The notes: generated from the letters alone by a model not told the origin. DNA of 16,506 bases from Anaerolineales bacterium (GCA_012032575.1 JAAUSP010000109.1:1-16506), one strand, 5' to 3'; positions 1-7,301 are shown, numbered from the stretch's first letter. Numbers and translations: made by a program.

Positions 1-1163
1 CGATGAGCAGAGCAATGCCGGCGCGGATGTCGGGGCTGGAGATGCCCTGGCGTCGCCGCGCAGGGTGCTGGGGCCTTGCACCACCGCCCGGTGGGGGATC
101 GCACAAAACAATGCGCGCGCCCATGCTGATCAGCCGGTCTACAAAGTACAGCCGGCTCTCGTACATTTTTTCGTGAAACAGCACCGTGCCGGTAGCCTGG
201 GTGGCAGCCACCAGGGTCACGCTCATCATATCGGCGGGGAAGGCCGGCCAGGGGGCGTCGTCAATTTTGGGGATGGCATTGCCAATGTCGGGCATCACCA
301 CCAATAACTGATTGTCGGGCAAAAAGAGGTCCTGGCCGCGAATTTGGGGGACAATTCCCAGCCGCTCGTAAACCATCAGGGTCATCCGCAAATGCTCCGG
401 GGCCGCGTTTTTGATCAGAATTTCGCCCTTCGTCACCGCCGAAAGGGCGATAAACTGCCAATCTCCAGATAGTCCGGCCCAGGGTGTATTCAACCCCATC
501 CAACGACCTGACCCCGCGGATTGTCAGCGTATTGGAGCCAACGCCACGAATATCGGCCCCCATCTGGTTGAGCATCAGGCACAAATCCTGTACGTGCGGT
601 TCCGAGGCGGCGTTGCGGATAATGGTTTCGCCCTCGGCCATCACGCCGACCAGAATGGCGTTTTCGGTGGCGGTGACGCTGGCTTCATCCAGTAAAATAT
701 CCTGTCCGCGCAGCTCCGGGGCGGTTAAAACAAAGTTGCCGTTGTACTCAAACCTGGCCCCCAGGGCTTGCAAGGCCATAATGTGCGTGTCTACCCGCCG
801 CCGGCCAATCTGGTCGCCGCCGGGTTGGGCCAGCCTGACCTCGCCTTCGCGGGCCAGCAGCGACCCCATTAACACCAGCGCCCCTCTGATTTTGGCAAAG
901 CGGGTCGGGTCGGGGGTGGTGGTGCGCAGTTTGCCCGCCCGCAAGGTGACATTGTGGGCGTCGTGGCGGGTCACTTCGACGCCCAAATCTTCGACTATGT
1001 TGAGCATGGTCCGCACATCGCCGATGTTGGGCAAATTGTGCAGCATAACCGGTTTGTCGGTGAGCAGGGCGGCTGAAATAAGGGGAAATGCCGCGTTTTT
1101 ATTGCCGCTGGGGGTAACAACCCCGTCCAACGGCGCGTTTCCTTCGATAATGAACGATTCCAT
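1..1163 (-). CDS. murA: UDP-N-acetylglucosamine 1-carboxyvinyltransferase (MurA), partial and frameshifted as given
   Basis: Transfers enolpyruvate from PEP to UDP-GlcNAc, the first committed step of peptidoglycan synthesis in the cytoplasm. From the ATG at 1163 the protein opens with [20 protein letters not shown] followed by NKN (Lys22, substrate-binding in the family) and reads cleanly to YTLG near position 480. The catalytic loop is PGGDQIG, with Asp116 where most MurA proteins have Cys. After about 480 the frame is lost. Adding one base at 474-480 and one at 452-454 restores [20 protein letters not shown], and the protein then continues through FPADM (family catalytic Asp) to the edge. 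A further pair of compensating shifts (an extra base in the G run 93-97, a missing base near 48-53) is needed to read [15 protein letters not shown] and then [15 protein letters not shown]. The C-terminus lies outside the window. Gene identity is certain; whether the indels are real is doubtful because the gene is normally essential. Confidence 0.93.
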
Positions 1164-1260
1164 AAGTGTCTGTTATACCTGTTGTTAAAGTAACCGGGTT
1201 GAATATTTTAGGCTGCCGACCCTTGTTGGATTGGACCTTTTATAAGGGTAGCACAATTAC

Positions 1261-1286
1261 ATGGCTGGAGACGCACGGCCAGCCAT
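1261..1286. other. Short hairpin between the DUF62 gene and murA
   Basis: ATGGCTGG (1261-1268) pairs with CCAGCCAT (1279-1286) around a 10-nt loop. It follows the stop of the minus-strand DUF62 gene but has no T-tract on either strand, so it is at best a weak terminator. The rest of the 1164-1339 gap holds no gene. A TATAAA-like box on the minus strand near 1240 has no convincing -35 partner. Confidence 0.35.
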
Positions 1287-1339
1287 CCCCCGGCCCACAC
1301 CCAGACAACGCCTAAACCGTCGCCTGGCTGACGGAGTGA

Positions 1340-2188
1340 TTAGCCCATATTCACCGTAATCACGTCGCCCACCTGTAACCCCAGAGATTGGGCGGCATTG
1401 CCGTTGCGAATGGCTATCTCAATATGATCGCGGCTGCTGCCGGTGTAGGCCAATAGCTCACCTTCGGCCACATCGGCAAACGTGGCCTGGAGTGATTTGA
1501 TCACATGCGAACCAATGGTGAAGGTAACTTGTTCGGGGTCGCTAATATCGTGACGGGTCAAACTCAGAATCAAATTGCCAAAGCGATCAATATGGATCAC
1601 TCGGCTGGCCTGGTCGCCCGTTTCGTTCAGTCCGGCTTCTGCCGATTTCTGTGGGTCGGGTTTAGGGTCAAAATCCAGCCGAACCAGATTGATGGCACGC
1701 GGCCCAAGCTGACTCACGGGGACGCCATTAGCCAGATGGGCGGCGGCTGGGGCAAATATATCGCGGCCGTGGAAAGTGGCACTCACGCCGGGTAGTTGGT
1801 AGTTGCTGTTGGTCAGGGTGACGGCTTCCAGTACGTTAACCGGTGTGGCAGCCAGCACCAGGCTGAACACCCCGTTATCCGGCCCCACAAAAATGCCGTG
1901 GCTGGTGCGGACGGCAATAGCGCGCCGGTTGCTGCCCACGCCAGGGTCAACTACCACGCAATGGATGGTCTGGACTGGATAATAACCAAAAGCCTGGTAC
2001 AACACAAAAGCCGCAGTGCGGATATCCTGCGGCGGAATTTGGTGAGAAATGTCGAGCAAGCGGGCGGTGGGGCAAATGGATAGAATAACCCCCTGCATCG
2101 CCCCGACATAACCATCTTGCCGGCCAAAATCGGTGGTTAAGGTGATAATGGGCGCGGGGGTCCGTTCAGATGAACTGGGCATCGCCAT
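1340..2188 (-). CDS. SAM hydroxide adenosyltransferase (DUF62 / SAM hydrolase family)
   Basis: Belongs to the family (PF01887) related to the SAM-dependent fluorinases and chlorinases; ordinary members use water and split S-adenosylmethionine into adenosine and methionine. The 282-aa length is typical. The N-terminal ITLTTDFG..DGYVGAM motif (about residues 15-31) is diagnostic. The Asp-Arg-His triad of water-activating members is present as Asp81 in VVVDPGVG, Arg88 in SNRRAIAV and His140 in FHGRDIFAPA. The 7- and 59-residue spacings equal those I recall for the archaeal hydrolase PH0463 (D68/R75/H127). This points to hydrolase rather than halogenase activity. The C-terminal beta-barrel domain is complete (RFGNLILSLT, ending VGDVITVNMG). 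GGAAGG precedes the ATG. The physiological role of the family is unsettled, and the neighbours here do not clarify it. Confidence 0.92.
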   Translation of the reverse strand: MAMPSSSERTPAPIITLTTDFGRQDGYVGAMQGVILSICPTARLLDISHQIPPQDIRTAAFVLYQAFGYYPVQTIHCVVVDPGVGSNRRAIAVRTSHGIFVGPDNGVFSLVLAATPVNVLEAVTLTNSNYQLPGVSATFHGRDIFAPAAAHLANGVPVSQLGPRAINLVRLDFDPKPDPQKSAEAGLNETGDQASRVIHIDRFGNLILSLTRHDISDPEQVTFTIGSHVIKSLQATFADVAEGELLAYTGSSRDHIEIAIRNGNAAQSLGLQVGDVITVNMG

Positions 2189-2263
2189 ATTGATCCTTCC
2201 CTCGGCTGGCTATTGTACGCCCACGTTCAGGAAGCGTCAAAAATTTGGGATTTTGGCGCAGTC

Positions 2264-2878
2264 TTACAGAACCTGGCGATAGACAGCCCCCGGTACGGAG
2301 ATCTGGCGCTGACAGGCCGTACAAACCAGCTTGACGGTGTCCTGATCGGTTGAGGTGGTATCAGCCGGGGCGAGACGCTGCCCGCAGGGGCAGACAAAGC
2401 CGGCCAAACGAGCCGGATTGCCGTAGGCCAGGCCGTAATCAGGAATGTTGCGGGTCACGACCGATCCCGAACCAATAATGGCCCACTGGCCCACGCTGAC
2501 GCCCGGCAGAATAATAGCTCCGCCGCCAACGCCGGCCCCGTGACCAATGTGGGTGGGGCTAACCTGCCAGTCGGCATCGGATTTGAGGTCGCCATCTGGG
2601 GTAACAGCACGCGGATTCTTGTCGTTGAGAACCATGACCCCCGGCCCCAAAAAAACGCCGTCTTCGAGGGTAGCACCATGATAAACAAAAACCCCATTTT
2701 GCAATTTGCAGCGCTGGCCGATTACAACATCAAAATCCACATAAACGCCTTTGCCGATAATACACTGCTCGCCAATCTTGGCTCCCTGGCGAATTTGAGC
2801 CTGATGCCAGACTCGTGTTCCGGAGCCGATGACAGCTTCGGGGGATACTTCGGCGGTGGGGTGAACGTAAAAACTCAT
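2264..2878 (-). CDS. Left-handed beta-helix (hexapeptide) N-acetyltransferase of sugar-nucleotide type with C-terminal Cys motif
   Basis: The protein is 204 aa starting at MSFYVHPTAEV. This ATG was chosen because GGAG lies 8 nt upstream; a longer frame starting at 2920 would run through a hairpin. Repeated hexapeptide units such as AVIGSG, AKIGEQ, VVIGQR and GVFLGPG form a left-handed beta-helix, and VLNDKNPRAVTPDGDL with GAGVGGGAIILPGVSVG resembles the WlbB/WbpD-type acetyltransferases that N-acetylate UDP-amino-sugars for O-antigen or capsule. The ending PDYGLAYGNPARLAGFVC is typical of the family. A C-terminal extension carries CPC and, about 25 residues on, CTAC, which could bind zinc. 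It follows a sugar phosphotransferase gene, which fits surface polysaccharide synthesis. The exact sugar is unknown. Confidence 0.88.
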   Translation of the reverse strand: MSFYVHPTAEVSPEAVIGSGTRVWHQAQIRQGAKIGEQCIIGKGVYVDFDVVIGQRCKLQNGVFVYHGATLEDGVFLGPGVMVLNDKNPRAVTPDGDLKSDADWQVSPTHIGHGAGVGGGAIILPGVSVGQWAIIGSGSVVTRNIPDYGLAYGNPARLAGFVCPCGQRLAPADTTSTDQDTVKLVCTACQRQISVPGAVYRQVL

Positions 2879-2890
2879 ATTATCCGCTCC

Positions 2891-2923
2891 AAAAACAGGA
2901 GTGCAGAGCAAGCCCTGCACTCC
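2891..2923 (-). terminator. Hairpin with T-tract downstream of the sugar transferase gene
   Basis: GGAGTGCAG (2898-2906) pairs with CTGCACTCC (2915-2923) in a perfect 9-bp stem with an 8-nt loop. Read on the minus strand the stem is followed by TGTTTTT (2897-2891), which fits a Rho-independent terminator. It lies between the sugar transferase stop and the ribosome site of the acetyltransferase, so it may terminate partially or attenuate. Its GGAGTGC/GCACTCC arms recur in a second hairpin at 9194-9227. Confidence 0.6.
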
Positions 2924-2964
2924 CCTTGAATTTTAATATTTTAGCGTTGGCGTACCGCAATAAG

Positions 2965-3634
2965 CTATTGCGCGCCCTTACCAAACAGGACCGAAGAGAT
3001 AGTCCACCAGACGATAAGCAAGTCGAGTTTTAAGCTCTGTTTTTCAACATATTCGATGTCATACTCGACAATCTGATCGAAGGTGATGCAACTCCGGCCG
3101 CGCACCTGGGCCAGGCCGGTAATGCCGGGCAAAACTTCCAGGCGTTCTTTGTGCCAGCCGCGATATTCTTCAACTTCCCAGAGTACATTGGGCCGGGGGC
3201 CAATCAGGCTCATATCCCCCTTGAGCACGTTGATCAGTTGCGGCAGCTCGTCGAGGCTGGTTTGCGCAAATCCGGCCCACAAAGGTAACATCGCTGGCGC
3301 TAAAGGGCTTGAAAACTGTCTGGCCTGCTTTGCCGTTGGCTTTGCCGTTAACAAAAGCCTTCATAAAGAGTTGATGAGCCTCTTTGTTAAGATTGTGGTG
3401 CATAGTGCGAAACTTAAACATTTTAAATACGCGTCCGCCCTTGCCAACCCGATCCTGCACAAAAAAAATGGGGCCGGGTGAGTCAAGCCGAATAGCCAGG
3501 GCAACGATGAGGCCAATGGGAACCAGGATAGGCAGCAAAAACAGGCACAAAATAAGTTCAAAAAAGCGTTTGGCGGTTTTGTAATAAGGATTATACAGTT
3601 TTACGCCGGGTCGTTCAAGTACTATCCAACTCAT
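2965..3634 (-). CDS. Undecaprenyl-phosphate sugar phosphotransferase (bacterial sugar transferase), frameshifted as given
   Basis: Short-form polyprenyl glycosylphosphotransferase (PF02397) that moves a sugar-1-phosphate from a UDP-sugar to undecaprenyl phosphate at the membrane, starting a surface polysaccharide repeat. One hydrophobic segment (about residues 24-48) anchors it, followed by the signature [14 protein letters not shown] and FKMFKFRTM. After [11 protein letters not shown] the frame is lost at 3261-3270. Adding one T in the run 3261-3263 and one A in the run 3268-3270 (plus-strand letters) restores [20 protein letters not shown], then [23 protein letters not shown] and a normal end, about 223 aa in all. 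Both halves are otherwise well conserved, so an error in the given sequence is likelier than decay. The ATG overlaps the stop of the upstream gene as ATGA, indicating translational coupling. Confidence 0.88.
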
Positions 3635-4512
3635 AATCTAATATCTCCTAGATTGTGGGGAGTTGTCATCTGCTTTCGAGTCGTAAGAACTTGATCAGGT
3701 TGTTGGGCGTTTTTAAAGGCCGTTTCTACCAGGCTTTCAAATGTCATGGCTTCACCAGGGAAATTAGCTGTACCAACCTGCAATTGAATTTTTAATTGTT
3801 CATTCACGGCATCTTGCAGTTTTTGGGCAATTTGGTCGGCTTCTTCGCCGGTAATTTCGGGTAAAACCAGGATGAAGTTGTTGTCGCGGAGGGCAATGGT
3901 TTCGAAGTCGTGGATGTTGTTGTCCAGAATCCGGGCGATGCCGGCCAGGACATATTGACGCATCATTGCGTGCTGCACTTCTTTGACCATGTGGGGCAGC
4001 ACCACTTTTATATCACGCTCATCAACTTTGAGCGCAATCACCGCCAGAGGTCGGTGATAACGGCGGGCACGTTTCACTTCACGGTACATAGGGCCTTGCT
4101 CCTCGGAAAAGGGCCGGGGCAACTTTCCGACGTAGCCAAAGGTGATATTAGCGACTACATCCTCAAATTCTTGCAAGCCATAATGAATCTGTCGAGCCAG
4201 CAAGCCGGTTAAAATTATAGCGCTCACCTGGGTTACAGTCAGCGGCAGGGCATAGCCGGTAAACAAATTATCGTACCAGAAACCCCGCTCTATAAAGGCT
4301 CTAAACCCAAGAAAAATAGGCACGGGGATGATGAGGAGCATTAAAAAAGGTTTTCGTTGGAGGCGAGGTAGAATTAGGGTGATCGCTGCAACCAGGGCGA
4401 CAAAAATGTAAGTATAAGACCGAATATTGATTGGTGAATTGATCCGCTCCACATTAAAGAAGAAAATAAGCCATACAATGAGTACTGTTATCCAAAGGCG
4501 TAAACTTTTCAT
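3631..4512 (-). CDS. Membrane protein with degenerate GGDEF-like domain
   Basis: The protein is 293 aa. Residues 1-110 hold about four hydrophobic segments (near 6-20, 34-50, 55-71 and 87-106), followed by a cytoplasmic domain. The stretch MYREVKRARRYHRPLAVIALKVD (142-164) and FILVLPEITGEEADQIAQKL (213-232) match the frame of a diguanylate cyclase domain, where the first is the usual helix and strand ahead of the substrate site and the second follows the GGDEF turn. The turn itself is RDNNF (209-213) instead of GG(D/E)EF, so cyclase activity is unlikely. A role in sensing or binding is possible but inferred. The stop overlaps the start of the sugar phosphotransferase (ATGA), so the two are probably made in a fixed ratio, suggesting control of polysaccharide initiation. 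Confidence 0.7.
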   Translation of the reverse strand: MKSLRLWITVLIVWLIFFFNVERINSPINIRSYTYIFVALVAAITLILPRLQRKPFLMLLIIPVPIFLGFRAFIERGFWYDNLFTGYALPLTVTQVSAIILTGLLARQIHYGLQEFEDVVANITFGYVGKLPRPFSEEQGPMYREVKRARRYHRPLAVIALKVDERDIKVVLPHMVKEVQHAMMRQYVLAGIARILDNNIHDFETIALRDNNFILVLPEITGEEADQIAQKLQDAVNEQLKIQLQVGTANFPGEAMTFESLVETAFKNAQQPDQVLTTRKQMTTPHNLGDIRL

Positions 4513-4872
4513 AAAATGTATATTTTAAATCGAAAAAACCCGAATTATCATTTAATGAGATGGAGCTTAACCTGGAGTTGGGGAGACGGAGAAAAAATCC
4601 CCGTATTTTGGTTCATTACTTTGTATTGTTCCTATTAAACTCTAAAACACTTGGAACTTAATAAGAAAATAATAGGAAAAAGGTTAGAAAGCAATCAACT
4701 CCACAGTTTTTAGAGAGAGCAAATGTTAATAAATTTTACTTCTACGACCCTAATGATACCACGCAAAAGTTTGAATTTTGTTTGAGTCTTTTCTTTTATG
4801 GAGACTTTACTTCAGGATAAGCAGAGATCGTCTCGCAATCGTTACGAATTTATAAGAGACCAAATCTCCAAC
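4513..4872. other. AT-rich intergenic leader, no gene seen
   Basis: This 360-nt stretch between the GGDEF-like gene and the recA terminator has no convincing open reading frame on either strand and is clearly AT-richer than its surroundings. It includes a 9-bp inverted repeat, TTCCTATTA (4629-4637) with TAATAGGAA (4670-4678), which overlaps a possible minus-strand promoter. It presumably carries the promoter and a long leader for the polysaccharide block. Confidence 0.6.
4669..4698 (-). promoter_or_regulatory. Possible sigma70-type promoter for the polysaccharide block
   Basis: On the minus strand TTGATT (4698-4693), an 18-nt spacer and TATTAT (4674-4669) give a moderate match to a sigma70 promoter. 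Transcription would start about 150 nt upstream of the GGDEF-like gene. Chance matches are likely in AT-rich DNA, so this is tentative. Confidence 0.3.
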
Positions 4873-4903
4873 AAAAAAGGCGCAACATCCCGTGTTGCGC
4901 CTT
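4873..4903 (-). terminator. Rho-independent terminator of recA
   Basis: AAGGCGCAACA (4877-4887) pairs perfectly with TGTTGCGCCTT (4893-4903) around a 5-nt loop. On the minus strand the stem ends in a run of T (4878-4873). It lies about 30 nt after the recA stop, the textbook place and form for an intrinsic terminator, and it separates recA from the downstream block. Confidence 0.92.
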
Positions 4904-4930
4904 TCTATTAGAAATAGGATCAAGCTTGAT

Positions 4931-5995
4931 TTAGAGCAGCATATCCGGCATCTCTTCCAAAGCTTCGGCAAAGGCTGGGCTATCGAGCACCGGCAGCCCT
5001 TTCACCTCACGAACCCGGTTTTCGATGGCAAACATAAGCTGCGGGTTGGCTTCCAGGTATGTTTTGGCGTTTTCGCGGCCCTGAGCCAGGCGATGTTCGC
5101 CATAAGAATAAAACGCGCCCCGCTTTTCGACAATATTTTCCGCGGTGGCAATGTCCAGAATATCGCCCGCTTTGGAAATACCCTGATTGTACATGATGTC
5201 AAACTCGCAGGTGCGGAAGGGCGGCGCCACCTTATTCTTTTTGATGGTCACTTTGGTGCGATTGCCGATCACATCGCCGCTGTCTTTAATGGCCTCGGTG
5301 CGGCGAATATCAACCCGAACGGAGGCATAAAAACGCAGGGCCATCCCGCCGGTGGTAGTTTCGGGGTTGCCAAACATTACCCCAATTTTTTGACGCAGTT
5401 GGTTGGTAAAAATCAATAGGCAGTTGCTTTGTTTGACGATGCCGGCCAGTTTTCGCAGGGCCTGACTCATCAAACGGGCCTGCAAACCCATGTGCGAATC
5501 GCCCATTTCGCCTTCAATTTCAGCCCGCGGAACCAGCGCCGCCACGCTATCCACCACCACCACATCTACCGCCCCGGAGCGAACCAGCGCTTCGGTTATT
5601 TCCAGGGCCTGTTCACCCGTGTCCGGCTGCGATACATACAAATCGTCAATATTGACGCCGCATTTTTCGGCATAGGTCGGATCCAGGGCGTGTTCTACAT
5701 CCACAAAGGCGCAGACGCCGCCCGTTTTTTGGGCTTCGGCAATAATGTGCTGACACAGCGTGGTTTTACCCGAACTTTCCGGGCCGTAAATCTCGATCAC
5801 CCGGCCGCGCGGGACGCCGCCGACTCCCAGCGCAATGTCCAGCGACAAACAGCCGGTTGGAATCGTTTCGATGTTCAACTCGTTCCGTTCCCCCAGGCGC
5901 ATAATCGCCCCATCACCAAAGCGCTTGCGTAAGTCTCCCAAGGCGGCTTCTAATGCTTTCCCTTTACCCTCGTTTTCTTTAACCTTGGCTACCAC
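4931..5995 (-). CDS. recA: Recombinase A
   Basis: ATP-dependent strand-exchange protein for homologous recombination and the coprotease that triggers LexA cleavage in the SOS response. Its 354-aa length is normal. Visible landmarks are the Walker A motif GPESSGKTT (residues 71-79), the catalytic Glu in VDVEHALD (about 101), Walker [13 protein letters not shown], the L1 region [12 protein letters not shown], and the L2 loop of [22 protein letters not shown]. The start is GTG at 5995, supported by GGAGG 9 nt upstream; no better ATG lies nearby. The frame is intact, unlike murA and the sugar transferase on the same contig. It stands alone, between its own promoter with SOS-like sites and its own terminator. 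Confidence 0.98.
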   Translation of the reverse strand: MVAKVKENEGKGKALEAALGDLRKRFGDGAIMRLGERNELNIETIPTGCLSLDIALGVGGVPRGRVIEIYGPESSGKTTLCQHIIAEAQKTGGVCAFVDVEHALDPTYAEKCGVNIDDLYVSQPDTGEQALEITEALVRSGAVDVVVVDSVAALVPRAEIEGEMGDSHMGLQARLMSQALRKLAGIVKQSNCLLIFTNQLRQKIGVMFGNPETTTGGMALRFYASVRVDIRRTEAIKDSGDVIGNRTKVTIKKNKVAPPFRTCEFDIMYNQGISKAGDILDIATAENIVEKRGAFYSYGEHRLAQGRENAKTYLEANPQLMFAIENRVREVKGLPVLDSPAFAEALEEMPDMLL

Positions 5996-6029
5996 TTTTT
6001 TGTACCTCCATCTTGAACAAAAATAAATT

Positions 6030-6077
6030 TAGAATATTTGTTCTAAACGAACAGGCGTTATTATAGCACGTTTGTTC
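6030..6077 (-). promoter_or_regulatory. Three SOS/LexA-like dyads in the recA promoter region
   Basis: Three imperfect copies of a GAAC-N4-GTTC dyad occur: GAATATTTGTTC (6032-6043), GAACAGGCGTTA (6049-6060) and GCACGTTTGTTC (6066-6077). The first sits inside the palindrome TAGAATATTTGTTCTA (6030-6045) and the middle one matches the Gram-positive CGAAC..GTT form. The starts are exactly 17 bp apart. The third lies in the promoter spacer and the second abuts the -10 box, where LexA would block RNA polymerase. That LexA is the binder is inferred; no lexA gene is in the window. Confidence 0.7.
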
Positions 6078-6088
6078 TATTGTGTCAA
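6060..6088 (-). promoter_or_regulatory. Consensus sigma70-type promoter of recA
   Basis: Read on the minus strand, TTGACA (6088-6083), a 17-nt spacer and TATAAT (6065-6060) match the primary-sigma consensus at all twelve positions. The start of transcription would fall near 6053, leaving a leader of about 58 nt before the GTG of recA. Such a strong promoter under SOS-like sites fits a tightly repressed, highly inducible gene. Confidence 0.88.
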
Positions 6089-6190
6089 TAAGAATTTTTG
6101 AAAATTTTACCGTTGAGTAACCCTGTTCTGTCCAGCCAGACAAGCTGCGAAAAAGAAAAAGAACCCCCTGGGTTTAACATTATCAATTAT

Positions 6191-6219
6191 TTGACAAGCC
6201 TCAATTTTTGTGCTAATCT
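6191..6219 (+). promoter_or_regulatory. Promoter of the sugar operon
   Basis: TTGACA (6191-6196), a 17-nt spacer and TAATCT (6214-6219), with TG one base upstream of the -10 box (extended -10 form), make a good sigma70-type promoter. Transcription would begin near 6226, directly ahead of the palindromic operator and about 95 nt upstream of the aldolase gene. Confidence 0.75.
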
Positions 6220-6236
6220 TGGACAAGCGTGAACGA

Positions 6237-6256
6237 AAGCGCTTACGTAAGCGCTT
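6237..6256. promoter_or_regulatory. Palindromic LacI-family-type double operator
   Basis: AAGCGCTTACGTAAGCGCTT is a perfect 20-bp palindrome containing two copies of AAGCGCTT (6237-6244 and 6249-6256) with centres 12 bp apart. Half-sites around a central CG, as in nAAnCGnTTn, are typical of LacI/GalR-family repressors. It lies about 10 nt past the predicted transcription start, where a bound repressor would block initiation or elongation. No LacI-type gene is in the window, so the regulator is unidentified. Confidence 0.72.
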
Positions 6257-6322
6257 ACTTCGACTCATGGAAAAGCCTTTCTTCGCATCCCCATTTATCC
6301 AACTTTCTTTAATGGAGCAAAA

Positions 6323-7105
6323 ATGTCGTTATTAGCACCTGATAATAAAGCAATTATTGTGGCTATGGATCATGCCCGCACGCATGGTTTTATTGAGGGT
6401 TTGGAAGACCCTGGCAAAGTCATTGATGATGTTGTAGCCGCTGGCGTTGATGGCGTGATGACCACTTTTGGGGTGGTTAAACGCTACCGTGATAAACTTG
6501 TTGGACGCATCCCCACCACCCTGCGCCTTGATGGCGGCCCCAGTTTATATAATCAAGATTGGCTGGCTTATACCGAGTGGAGCCTGCTCCATACCATCGA
6601 GGACGCGCTGATGCTGGGGGTGGATGGTGTCATACTGATGGCCTTTGTCGGCATCCCGGTGGAATTGGAAACTTACCGCCTGGTCTCCCGAATTTCGGCC
6701 GAATGTATGAAAGCTAATCTGCCTTTGATGGTTGAAGCCTTGCCTTGCCCCAGCCCCCGCATCCCCGATGCTAAATCGCCCGAAGCGATGGCCTCGGCGG
6801 CGCGTTTGGGTTTTGAGCATGGCGCTGATTATATTAAAAGCTACTACACCGGCACGGCTGAGGGTTTCCGCCAGGTGACAAGTAACTGTCCGGTTCCCGT
6901 ATTGATCGCCGGTGGTCCCAAAGTGGATACCAACGAGGAAGTTTTACAGCAGGTTGCCGGGGCGATGGAAGCAGGCGCTGTCGGGGTAGTCTTTGGCCGC
7001 AATATCTGGCAGAGCGGTCAACCCCACCAAATGGTTAGTGCCTTACGGCATATCATTCACGAGAACGGTTCGGTCAGCGAGGCCGTGCGTCATCTCAAAG
7101 ATTAG
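6323..7105 (+). CDS. Class I (Schiff-base) aldolase of the DhnA/LsrF family
   Basis: A 260-aa TIM-barrel protein of the DeoC/LacD/DhnA superfamily (PF01791), which includes class I fructose-bisphosphate aldolases and Lsr[10 protein letters not shown] (residues 14-22) holds the conserved Asp-His; [10 protein letters not shown] carries the expected Schiff-base Lys172; IAGGPK (195-200) and VVFGRNIWQ (222-230) form the phosphate-binding end of the barrel. It most likely cleaves a phosphorylated ketose made by the FGGY kinases downstream, giving a three-carbon unit plus an aldehyde. The precise substrate cannot be read from sequence. An LsrF-like thiolase role is the main alternative, but the other lsr partners are missing. 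GGAG stands 7 nt before the ATG. It is the first gene of the operon, directly behind the promoter and operator. Confidence 0.85.
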   Translation: MSLLAPDNKAIIVAMDHARTHGFIEGLEDPGKVIDDVVAAGVDGVMTTFGVVKRYRDKLVGRIPTTLRLDGGPSLYNQDWLAYTEWSLLHTIEDALMLGVDGVILMAFVGIPVELETYRLVSRISAECMKANLPLMVEALPCPSPRIPDAKSPEAMASAARLGFEHGADYIKSYYTGTAEGFRQVTSNCPVPVLIAGGPKVDTNEEVLQQVAGAMEAGAVGVVFGRNIWQSGQPHQMVSALRHIIHENGSVSEAVRHLKD

Positions 7106-7132
7106 GACCCGTCCATAACTAACACGAGATTG

Positions 7133-7162
7133 GAGATTGGAGATTATATAATCTCCAATCTC
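7133..7162. repeat. Perfect 30-bp palindrome built from a heptamer repeat
   Basis: The left side is three tandem copies of GAGATTG with the last one shortened (7126-7145). The second and third copies pair with AATCTCCAATCTC (7150-7162), so the AT-rich centre closes a hairpin. There is no clear T-tract, so it is a weak terminator at most. It lies between the aldolase and the solute-binding protein gene. Hairpins at 11123-11186 and 14420-14474 show the same design with other 7-nt units. Confidence 0.8.
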
Positions 7163-7301
7163 TGTTCTCCGAATGAATTGGATAAACCCTGCCGGTTCGA
7201 TCTTTGAAAGGAGGTGGTCAAAAAATCACACCAGTAGAAGGTCTTAGGTAAAGAGTAGTTTTAATCGTTTATTTAAATTCTCACTGTGGAGGAGAAAAAC
7301 C

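Noticed and set aside
484..1188. 234-codon plus-strand frame opposite murA
   Set aside because: Serine- and proline-rich shadow translation; the minus strand encodes conserved MurA over the same bases.
1340..2188. SAM-dependent halogenase (fluorinase or chlorinase)
   Set aside because: The Asp81-Arg88-His140 water-activating triad of SAM hydrolases is intact, so halide chemistry is unlikely.
4513..4872. Riboswitch, such as a c-di-GMP aptamer, in the leader of the GGDEF-like gene
   Set aside because: No GEMM-type conserved core or other known aptamer pattern could be recognised in the AT-rich leader.
7126..7162. Tandem heptamers considered as a CRISPR-like array
   Set aside because: Units are 7 nt with no spacers and form a single hairpin; no cas gene is present.
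7214..7237. Seven-codon GTG mini-ORF after the strong anti-16S match
   Set aside because: The GTG lies inside the ribosome-binding sequence itself, so it cannot be initiated from it.
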